From positions 14,259 through 19,414 of the forward strand of contig DUJH01000008.1 in assembly GCA_013329905.1 (NCBI GenBank): DNA of 5,156 nt. Reading direction: 5' to 3'. This document shows, one piece after another, positions 1 through 5,156 of the stretch. This stretch comes from Candidatus Thalassarchaeaceae archaeon (GTDB lineage Archaea > Thermoplasmatota > Poseidoniia > Poseidoniales > Thalassarchaeaceae). The position numbers and the translations under genes were made by a program. The notes below the pieces were generated by a model. The model saw nothing but the letters and a program-made list of their open reading frames with translations, ran no database searches and was not told the origin of the DNA. The first letter of the stretch is position 1; every line of letters starts with the position of its first letter.

Positions 1-124
1 ATCCCCAGCCGGTTGTTGTCTGAGTTAAATCGAAGATTAGGTTAGCTTTTGATTTACCAATTCATTTCCGAAGGAATCGAAAACACCCGCTTATAACTGC
101 AATTTCAGCCGAGCAAACAGCATC
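1..124. other. Upstream non-coding region with possible tail of a preceding gene
   Basis: No convincing gene starts here on either strand. The first + frame is open from base 1 to a TAG at 43-45 (14 codons, ending ...ELNRRLG). This could be the C-terminus of a gene lying to the left, but it is too short to identify. A short T-rich stretch (46-55) follows that stop and could help end upstream transcription. Minus-strand ATGs in this region hit stops within about a dozen codons, so a divergent gene is not supported. The remainder is AT-rich and carries the promoter described separately. Confidence 0.5.
81..96 (+). promoter_or_regulatory. Archaeal-type TATA promoter of the MMPL gene
   Basis: AAACAC (81-86), four bases, then TTATAA (91-96). 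The first base of the box is 34 nt before the ATG at 125, so with usual archaeal spacing transcription would start about 4-5 nt upstream of the ATG, giving an almost leaderless mRNA. No Shine-Dalgarno-like sequence lies just before the ATG. The same AAACA(C/G)-N4-TATA arrangement recurs before the next two genes, which is the main support. It is a visual call with no transcription data. Confidence 0.5.
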
Positions 125-2326
125 ATGACTCGCTTGCACAGTTTCGGATTGTATGTCCACCAAAATCGCAGAGCAGTTCTAGCTCTCGTCGCAGTTTCCT
201 TGCTCTTTTCGGGGGTCCTCCTCAGTCAGGGAGAGAACTTCATCGATGGTAATGCACCACCTCCAACAACCGATTCAGGTAAGGCATTGAGTCTAATTGA
301 TGAACAATTAACAGTTTCAGCTTCCAACACTGTCACATACATTCTCTCCCATGAAGAGATGACATGGCAGGAAGAAGAGTTTCAAGCCGAAGTCGAGGTT
401 TTCATAGAATCGATACGAGAACTAGAAATTGATATTGTTAGTATTTCGACTATTTACGACGACCCAACCAATCAACAAGTGATTGCAACTCACAGCTCTT
501 CTAATGGTAAAAGAACTGCAGTTTATCTCTCAGTAGGGGGGTCTGAATCCGAGCTTAACAATATGATTTCGGCATTGAAATCAATTGAAAGCGAGAGCCT
601 TGAAGTCACTGTTACTGGTAGCCTGATTATTGGAAACGATTTCGATACAGCGATGAAAAATGATACTATTCGAGCAGAGGCAATTGGTCTTCCTATTTCT
701 TTGATTATTCTCCTCTTTGTGTTTGGAACATTCACCGCTGCAATGCTTCCCTTAGTGGTGGCTTTGTTGATGGTTACCCTGGCCACGGGAATTAGTTATT
801 GGATCTCAGATTGGTGGTTTTTCGGCTTGACAGAATATTCCGTCAGCATGATTTCATTGATTGGAATTGCTGTGTCAATTGACTACAGTTTATTCATGAT
901 TAGTAGATTCAGAGAAGAGATCGCCAAGGGTGAATCGACAGAGGCTGCTATTGCTACAATGATGGATACAGCAGGTAGGGCAGTAATGTTCTCCGGCGCA
1001 ACAGTTGCCGTTGGCCTTTGCAGCCTCTTCTACTTCGAAGCAACTCACATGCCATCGATGGGGATGGGGGCATTCCTCGCAGTTGCTGCGGCAATGCTCT
1101 ACTCATTCACAGTCCTACCTGCAATGCTATCCTACCTTGGCCCCAGGATCAATTCTCTTCCGGTCCCAATTCCAGGTGCAAACCGTAAGACTGATTTTTG
1201 GAAGAAACTCTCAATCAAGGTAATGAAAAATCCTCTTCGATGGTTAGTTCCAGCACTAGTAGTTCTCCTTCTTGCTGCCTCTCCTTTCCTTCGCGTAGAA
1301 CTCAGTGCAGGGGGTATTGAGGCCCTGCCGCCCGATATGGAATCTAGGGTTGGTTTTGAGATTCTAACCGAGGAATTCCCAGCCTACACTGCTTCTAGTA
1401 TCCCTATTGTTATCGTGTTTGACGAGGGAGACGAACCATTTTCGAAAGAATATTCCGAACGAGTTGTACCACTGTGCCAACAGATTAGCCAAATTGAAGG
1501 AGTCATAGGAGTAACGCATCCAATTTGTAACTCTGCTTTGTTTGAACAACAATTCTCGGAATGGCCGCAAGATGCGCAAGAGGAATGGGCGGCCTCCGTC
1601 TCCGAGAACATCATACGGCTTTCAGTCCCAGTCCAACACAGAAGTGGTTCAGACGAATCGGAACGTATTGTGAGAGAAATGATGGATATTGCCGACGACG
1701 AGGACATGGAGGTACTAATCGGTGGCTGGAGTGCCTTTGAGGTGGAGTTGAAAGACCACCTGAAGGAACGAATTCCAGCGGTTCTCGCTTTCGTTCTTCT
1801 ATTGACAGTATTGCTCGTTTTCGTACAGGTTAATTCTATTTTAGTGCCAATAAAGGCAATCTTGATGAATATACTTTCTGTGTCCGCCTCTTTCGGAATA
1901 ATCGTGATTGTTTTCCAAGACGGCTTACTTTCTGGTGTTCTGAATTATTCCGCTCAACCCCTCGATCTGGTTGTGCCGCCATTGGTATTCGGAATCGCAT
2001 TTGGGCTGTCGATGGACTATGAGGTGTTGATGCTATCCAGAATCCATGAAGCATGGGAAGAGACGGGAGATAATACCCAGGCAGTTGCAGAGGGGTTGCA
2101 GGCCTCTGGTAGCCTAATCACGGGCGCAGCTGCAATCATGGTAGCGGTATTCTTTGGATTTATCCTCGCAGACGTTTTAATCATCAAATCGATAGGATTT
2201 GCTCTTGCTGTTGCGGTTATTGTAGATGCTACAATTGTGCGAGCTATCGTAGTTCCTTCGACAATGCGCTTACTTGGGAAGGCGAATTGGTGGACACCTA
2301 GTTGGCTTTCCAAACAATCGAAATAA
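125..2326 (+). CDS. MMPL/RND-superfamily transporter, 12 TM (lipid exporter-like)
   Basis: A 733-residue inner-membrane transporter of the MMPL branch of the RND superfamily, which moves lipids or other hydrophobic compounds using the proton gradient. The duplicated layout is clear: TM1 (about 16-34), an extracytoplasmic domain (38-185), a TM2-6 bundle (186-338), TM7 (372-390), a second extracytoplasmic domain (391-548), then a TM8-12 bundle (550-711). Asp-Tyr pairs of the proton relay are present in TM4 (SIDYSLF, D253-Y254) and TM10 (SMDYEVL, D631-Y632). The C-terminus (NWWTPSWL) is typical of MMPL proteins. The length suits compact two-domain MMPL members, so the gene appears complete. It has its own TATA box, and the ATG at 125 directly precedes TM1. 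The substrate cannot be read from sequence. Carotenoid genes downstream, and the hopanoid exporter HpnN being in the same family, make an isoprenoid lipid a reasonable guess. A general drug or fatty-acid exporter is the alternative. Confidence 0.93.
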   Translation: MTRLHSFGLYVHQNRRAVLALVAVSLLFSGVLLSQGENFIDGNAPPPTTDSGKALSLIDEQLTVSASNTVTYILSHEEMTWQEEEFQAEVEVFIESIRELEIDIVSISTIYDDPTNQQVIATHSSSNGKRTAVYLSVGGSESELNNMISALKSIESESLEVTVTGSLIIGNDFDTAMKNDTIRAEAIGLPISLIILLFVFGTFTAAMLPLVVALLMVTLATGISYWISDWWFFGLTEYSVSMISLIGIAVSIDYSLFMISRFREEIAKGESTEAAIATMMDTAGRAVMFSGATVAVGLCSLFYFEATHMPSMGMGAFLAVAAAMLYSFTVLPAMLSYLGPRINSLPVPIPGANRKTDFWKKLSIKVMKNPLRWLVPALVVLLLAASPFLRVELSAGGIEALPPDMESRVGFEILTEEFPAYTASSIPIVIVFDEGDEPFSKEYSERVVPLCQQISQIEGVIGVTHPICNSALFEQQFSEWPQDAQEEWAASVSENIIRLSVPVQHRSGSDESERIVREMMDIADDEDMEVLIGGWSAFEVELKDHLKERIPAVLAFVLLLTVLLVFVQVNSILVPIKAILMNILSVSASFGIIVIVFQDGLLSGVLNYSAQPLDLVVPPLVFGIAFGLSMDYEVLMLSRIHEAWEETGDNTQAVAEGLQASGSLITGAAAIMVAVFFGFILADVLIIKSIGFALAVAVIVDATIVRAIVVPSTMRLLGKANWWTPSWLSKQSK

Positions 2327-2363
2327 ACAATTGAAATTTCCCATTTCTAAATTTTGTATTTGT
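2327..2363 (+). terminator. Possible T-rich transcription terminator after the MMPL gene
   Basis: Directly after the TAA is an AT-rich stretch with a weak 5-bp inverted repeat (GAAAT 2333-2337, ATTTC 2343-2347) followed by ATTTTGTATTTGTT (around 2350-2363). Archaeal termination relies mainly on T-rich non-template tracts, so this could end the MMPL transcript before the promoter at 2374. There is no long uninterrupted T-run and the stem is weak, so this is a tentative call. Confidence 0.3.
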
Positions 2364-2373
2364 TAGAAGTCTG

Positions 2374-2389
2374 AAACAGCACTTGATAT
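2374..2389 (+). promoter_or_regulatory. Archaeal-type promoter of the UbiB-like kinase gene
   Basis: AAACAG (2374-2379), four bases, then TGATAT (2384-2389). The box begins 29 nt before the ATG at 2413, the expected distance for a leaderless transcript. An in-frame TGA at 2392-2394, between box and ATG, rules out a longer N-terminus. The box is a weaker TATA match than those at 91 and 3698, but the AAACA element is at the same spacing. Confidence 0.4.
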
Positions 2390-2412
2390 TGTGAACGGAT
2401 TGCTCACCTGAT

Positions 2413-3657
2413 ATGCGAGTCTGGACATTCGTCAAGTTCATGCGTCAGATTCTCAAGTCTGGGCCGGCTGATTTAGATTGGATTCAATCCCAAGGATTAC
2501 TTGCAGTAAAGTTGGCCCAAATTTTTGCATTGAGAAGCGATATAATCCCAGTCGACAAGTGCCGACAATTACAGCAATTGTATCAGCACGCAGCCAGTAT
2601 TCCATCCGAGGCAGTGTTTGCGAATCTCGAGGCGAGAGCTCCTGATGGGTTCTTCGATGTCTTTGAGAATATAGACAAAATTCCAATCGCAGCCGCTTCT
2701 GTCGGGCAAGTCCACCGAGCCCGTCTGAAGACTGGTGAGGACGTTGTAATCAAGGTCATCAAGGCCCAGAACGAGAAGGCTTTCCGCCGCGATGTAAGGC
2801 GAATGCGAAGATGGTTGGGAATTTTCTTAATCTTCATGCCTAAGTTGCGCAAGGTCGGCAATCCTGTTGCTTTACTAAATCACGTCGCGGATTACACAAC
2901 GAGAGAGCTCGATTTACGAAATGAGATTTCAGGTGCCGAGGAATTAAAGAAAATTCAATTGGATATTGATGACACATTCCAAATGCACAGGCTCAGATTC
3001 CCAAAGTACTACCGCGAATTATCAAATGAACACGTACTGGTTTCTGAATTCATCAGGGGAGATTCGCTAGAGGATGGTATTGATGCAGGCTCCTTGTCCT
3101 GGTCGACTTTGCTAGATCTGTTCCGGATACACGGCGCCTACCTATTCGGTATTGGAACGTTCCATGGCGACTTGCATCCTGGGAATTGTATTATCGATGA
3201 GGATGGAATGTTTGTCTTCATCGATAATGGGGCGATTTGCCACGCTCCAAAACATGTCAGCAGTTCTCTTTTCAGATTCTTTGAACATCTATCCAACAGC
3301 GATTATGATGATGCATTCCAGTCGCTCCTCGGACTTTCGGAGGAGAATCTCGACGAGATGCGTAAGGAGAGGTACATGAACAAGATGCACCAGATTTACC
3401 ACGACTTTGAGATGCGTTCTGTAAGGGAGCAGAGTCTTACTCAAATTATGATGAAAACTGTTAGATGCGCCGTGGAGGAGGCAGGCGCAGTATTCGGAGA
3501 AGAGGCATTTCCCATCATACGTGCACTGATGTATCTCGATGGGTTAGTCATACGAACTCACCCCGATGTCAAACTTATTCTTTCAATGAGCCCATATCTT
3601 GAGGAGTTTCGCTCCTGTCTTTCGATTCCCGAGTCTGATCCACCCTATACAAATTGA
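2413..3657 (+). CDS. ABC1/UbiB (AarF/ADCK)-family atypical protein kinase
   Basis: A 414-residue member of the UbiB/ADCK protein-kinase-like family, whose best-studied members support ubiquinone synthesis by acting as ATPases on isoprenoid-lipid complexes. Family landmarks appear in order: a KxGQ-type motif (VKLAQ, K33-Q36, with Ala for Gly); the alanine-rich nucleotide loop (AAAS 93-96) running into VGQVHRA (97-103); the ATP-binding lysine K114 (VVIKVIK); the family-specific ExD motif (ELDLRNE, E165/D167); a hinge-like segment (HVLVSEFIRGDSL 207-219); the catalytic loop HGDLHPGN (251-258; D253, N258); and the metal-binding Asp in IDNG (D271), where DFG is usual. It lacks the C-terminal transmembrane helices of E. 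coli UbiB and is shorter than that protein. The ATG at 2413 is fixed by an upstream in-frame TGA at 2392. The neighbours handle membrane or isoprenoid lipids, so a role in isoprenoid-lipid handling is plausible but inferred. Quinone biosynthesis is the alternative. Confidence 0.92.
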   Translation: MRVWTFVKFMRQILKSGPADLDWIQSQGLLAVKLAQIFALRSDIIPVDKCRQLQQLYQHAASIPSEAVFANLEARAPDGFFDVFENIDKIPIAAASVGQVHRARLKTGEDVVIKVIKAQNEKAFRRDVRRMRRWLGIFLIFMPKLRKVGNPVALLNHVADYTTRELDLRNEISGAEELKKIQLDIDDTFQMHRLRFPKYYRELSNEHVLVSEFIRGDSLEDGIDAGSLSWSTLLDLFRIHGAYLFGIGTFHGDLHPGNCIIDEDGMFVFIDNGAICHAPKHVSSSLFRFFEHLSNSDYDDAFQSLLGLSEENLDEMRKERYMNKMHQIYHDFEMRSVREQSLTQIMMKTVRCAVEEAGAVFGEEAFPIIRALMYLDGLVIRTHPDVKLILSMSPYLEEFRSCLSIPESDPPYTN

Positions 3658-3670
3658 TTCTTTCGTAGAA

Positions 3671-3686
3671 TTATAGTTAATTTTTC
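3671..3686 (+). terminator. Possible T-run terminator after the kinase gene
   Basis: The 70-bp spacer between the kinase stop (TGA 3655-3657) and crtB contains an AT-rich stretch with five consecutive T (3681-3685). There is no hairpin. An archaeal factor-independent stop needs only a T-rich tract, but this one is short, so readthrough into crtB is equally possible. Confidence 0.25.
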
Positions 3687-3687
3687 T

Positions 3688-3705
3688 AAACACTTCATTA
3701 TATAC
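3688..3705 (+). promoter_or_regulatory. Archaeal-type TATA promoter of the crtB-crtI operon
   Basis: AAACAC (3688-3693), four bases, then TTATATAC (3698-3705), the best TATA box in the window. Its first base is 30 nt before the ATG at 3728, so the mRNA is predicted to begin at or within a few bases of that ATG. The element and spacing match the one at 81-96 exactly in AAACAC-N4-TTATA. Because crtI overlaps crtB, this promoter would drive both carotenoid genes. Confidence 0.55.
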
Positions 3706-3727
3706 AGAGCATGGTTGATGCCGATGC

Positions 3728-4744
3728 ATGATAGGCGATGTCTTTAGGAATGACAGTGCGACATTAAACCAGTCCTACCTCGAATGTGAGAGGATTGCAA
3801 ATGAGTCTTCATCCTCATTCCTAAGGGCATTCAGAACACTTCCCAAAGAAAAGCGCGAGGGGATAAAAGCGCTGTATGCATTTTGTCGAAGAGTAGATGA
3901 TGTTGCAGATGGTGACTGGTTGCCTGATTTCTCCAATTTCACTCCCCAACAAATGGGTTCACTACGCTTGAGGGCGCTGCAGAGATCCAAGTATTTGGAT
4001 GACAAGCATGGGTCTCGTGGTACTTTAGATCATGAGGCCCATATCGCTCGACTTTGTGCTCTGATTTATCTCCGAGACAACATTCAACCGTTGACAAATG
4101 CTCCATATCCAGAAGAGAAATTTTTCTTAGCATTCTGGCACACTATTGAGAAATTCAATATTCCATCTCAGCACCTTAATTCACTAATCGTTGGAATGGA
4201 AGATGACCTATATCCAACAAATTACCAGACTTATGAAGACCTCCGTGGCTATTGCTACAATGTTGCTTCTTCCGTCGGACTTTGCCTCCTCCATCTGTAT
4301 GGGTATGATGATCAAGAGGCTGAACACTACGCAGATGAAATGGGAATTTTCTTGCAAATGGTGAATATTCTTCGTGATATTCAATCCGATCTTGCTTCCG
4401 GAAGGATTTACCTTCCGATTGCTGAATTGCAATCGTATGGCCTTACTTCCTCTGATTTATCCAACCCAAGCCTCGCCTCGAATCCTAATTGGCAGGAATT
4501 CATGCAAGACTACATCGAGAGATGCAAGGCACACAGAGAAGAGGCCGTTAAACTACTTCCAATGATACACACGGACTCCAGAAAGAGTCCGACTATCATG
4601 GTTTCAGTCTACTCACAATTAGTAAAGCAGGCAGAGAGATTGTGTGGAGATGTTGTATCGCAGCGACTTAGTTTAACCGCCTTCGAAAAGGCAAACGTGC
4701 TGATGTCAACTCTCGGCGTGATCAGTATCACTCTTGAGGAATGA
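3728..4744 (+). CDS. crtB: Phytoene synthase (squalene/phytoene synthase family)
   Basis: A 338-residue head-to-head prenyl synthase that would join two GGPP molecules into phytoene, the first committed step of carotenoid synthesis. Both Mg-diphosphate-binding Asp motifs are intact: DDVAD (57-61, after ALYAFCRRV) and DIQSD (217-221, in LQMVNILRD), followed by the family signature SGRIYLP (224-230). The segment EDDL...YEDLRGYCYNVASSVG (158-183) is also diagnostic. An in-frame TGA at 3716-3718 and the next Met far downstream (M76, past the first Asp motif) fix the start at 3728, 30 nt after the TATA box, pointing to a leaderless mRNA. The stretch between the first Asp motif and GMEDDL is longer than I expect, with an apparent charged insertion near 75-115. 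The crtI-type gene overlaps its stop codon, which favours phytoene over squalene as product. Residues alone do not exclude an HpnC/HpnD-like squalene-pathway enzyme. Confidence 0.9.
   Translation: MIGDVFRNDSATLNQSYLECERIANESSSSFLRAFRTLPKEKREGIKALYAFCRRVDDVADGDWLPDFSNFTPQQMGSLRLRALQRSKYLDDKHGSRGTLDHEAHIARLCALIYLRDNIQPLTNAPYPEEKFFLAFWHTIEKFNIPSQHLNSLIVGMEDDLYPTNYQTYEDLRGYCYNVASSVGLCLLHLYGYDDQEAEHYADEMGIFLQMVNILRDIQSDLASGRIYLPIAELQSYGLTSSDLSNPSLASNPNWQEFMQDYIERCKAHREEAVKLLPMIHTDSRKSPTIMVSVYSQLVKQAERLCGDVVSQRLSLTAFEKANVLMSTLGVISITLEE
4736..4740 (+). promoter_or_regulatory. Shine-Dalgarno-like GAGGA inside the crtB 3' end
   Basis: GAGGA offers a 4-base match (GAGG or AGGA) to the anti-Shine-Dalgarno sequence. 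It abuts the ATG at 4741, too close to serve it, but is 6 nt before the in-frame ATG at 4747, a normal spacing. It may therefore direct crtI translation from 4747 rather than 4741. This is the only start in the window with such a site, as expected for the only gene that cannot be leaderless. The match is short and could be chance, since the bases also encode Glu-Glu of CrtB. Confidence 0.35.
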
Positions 4745-5156
4745 GCATGCAATCTCCCCCCCCTTCTCTTGAGTCCGAGAACTCAATTAACAGGGAGCAA
4801 GACATCTTGATTGTTGGCGCCGGACCTGGCGGTCTGGCTTCCGCCCTTCTACTGGCCCACAGTGGTTTGAAGGTCAGAGTTATCGAAAAGACCCCTTTCA
4901 TAGGAGGGAGGACAAGAATCGTCGAACATGACGGATTCAAGTTCGACAGGGGCCCTACCTTTTTCCATTATCCTGAGATTATAGAGGAAATTTTTCAAGC
5001 CATAGGAATGGATGCTCATGAGGAGCTTGGGCTGATACCTCTAGACCCCTCATATCGTCTTGTCTTTGGCAAGGGAGGCTCTATCGATGCCACCTGTAAT
5101 TTAGAGGCGATGACAGAAAGGGTAAGGGAATTATCTGGCGACAAAGACGCCGAGGG
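4741..5156 (+). CDS. crtI: CrtI-type phytoene desaturase, N-terminal part (truncated by window edge)
   Basis: The first 138 codons of an FAD-dependent carotenoid desaturase/isomerase; the frame is still open at the edge, so well under half of a typical ~500-residue CrtI is present. It would introduce double bases' equivalent, that is double bonds, into phytoene towards lycopene or an intermediate. A Rossmann FAD-binding fold is plain: DILIVGAGPGGLASALLL (21-38; GAGPGG 26-31), the ribose-binding acidic residue E49 in VRVIEK, GGRT (55-58), then FDRGPTFF (68-75) and PEIIEEIF (78-85), all characteristic of CrtI rather than generic amine oxidases. About 20 polar residues with a Pro run precede the fold. 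The ATG at 4741 overlaps the crtB stop (ATGA), implying translational coupling; the ATG at 4747 is an alternative with a better-placed Shine-Dalgarno-like site. Step number and product cannot be told from this fragment. A related carotenoid saturase or C30 desaturase remains possible. Confidence 0.9.
   Translation, partial: MSMQSPPPSLESENSINREQDILIVGAGPGGLASALLLAHSGLKVRVIEKTPFIGGRTRIVEHDGFKFDRGPTFFHYPEIIEEIFQAIGMDAHEELGLIPLDPSYRLVFGKGGSIDATCNLEAMTERVRELSGDKDAE
4756..4763 (+). repeat. C8 homopolymer near the crtI start
   Basis: Eight consecutive C, the longest homopolymer I noticed in the window, lie 15 nt after the first crtI ATG and encode part of the Pro run (residues 6-8) ahead of the FAD-binding fold. 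With eight C the frame reads straight into the Rossmann motif. A gain or loss of one C would shift the frame at once, so this is a candidate slippage site or sequencing-error hotspot. Confidence 0.6.

Noticed and set aside
1..45. Open + frame from base 1 to TAG, possibly the end of an upstream gene
   Set aside because: Only 14 codons, with no recognisable motif; noted under the upstream region but not called as a CDS.
61..125. Bacterial sigma70-type promoter upstream of the MMPL gene
   Set aside because: No TTGACA-like -35 at 16-18 nt from the TTATAA box and no Shine-Dalgarno; the TATA-to-ATG distance repeated at three genes fits archaeal leaderless promoters better.
1384..1707. 107-codon minus-strand ORF inside the MMPL gene
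   Set aside because: Low-complexity Ser/Cys-rich translation opposite a clearly coding strand with family motifs; a shadow frame. The same applies to the other antisense ORFs, including 2017-2313 (98 aa) and 2583-2861.
3152..3379. 75-codon + strand ORF in another frame inside the kinase gene
   Set aside because: Overlaps the HGDLHPGN/IDNG catalytic region of the real gene and has no independent features; likewise 1005-1223 and 4374-4565.
4399..4417. Perfect 7-bp inverted repeat (CGGAAGG, 5-nt loop, CCTTCCG) in crtB
   Set aside because: It encodes the conserved SGRIYLP signature and is not followed by a T-run, so it is explained by codon choice rather than a terminator or regulatory hairpin.
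4572..4591. Perfect 7-bp inverted repeat (CGGACTC, 6-nt loop, GAGTCCG) in crtB
   Set aside because: Lies within coding sequence with no T-tract after it, and crtI downstream needs readthrough. A second such hairpin in the same gene is mildly curious, but short stems are common by chance.

Overview
The window holds four co-directional protein-coding genes on the + strand: an MMPL/RND-type lipid transporter, an ABC1/UbiB-family atypical kinase, a phytoene (or squalene) synthase, and the first 138 codons of a CrtI-type phytoene desaturase that runs off the right edge. Coding density is high. The only non-coding stretches are 1-124, 2327-2412 and 3658-3727, and I see no RNA gene, mobile element or CRISPR array.

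The regulatory signals look archaeal. No Shine-Dalgarno sequence precedes the first three genes. Each instead has a TATA-like box whose first base lies 29-34 nt before the ATG, which fits leaderless or almost leaderless mRNAs. The boxes share an upstream element with fixed spacing, AAACA(C/G)-N4-T(T/G)ATA(A/T), seen at 81-96, 2374-2389 and 3688-3703. Together with the moderate GC content and the gene set, this suggests an uncultivated euryarchaeon; a marine Poseidoniales (Marine Group II) relative is my best guess. There is no phylogenetic marker in the window, so that assignment is inference.

Layout: 1-124 is an upstream region with the first promoter. 125-2326 is the MMPL transporter. 2327-2412 is a T-rich spacer with the second promoter. 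2413-3657 is the UbiB-like kinase. 3658-3727 is a spacer with a T-run and the third promoter. 3728-4744 is crtB. 4741 to the edge is crtI, overlapping crtB by ATGA and therefore probably co-translated with it.

CrtB would condense two prenyl diphosphates (GGPP to phytoene is most likely) and CrtI would desaturate the product into a coloured carotenoid. A membrane transporter of a lipid-handling family and a kinase-like protein of a family tied to isoprenoid (quinone) lipid handling sit directly upstream. A plausible but unproven reading is a carotenoid or isoprenoid-lipid synthesis and trafficking locus, comparable to actinobacterial crt operons that include an MmpL gene.
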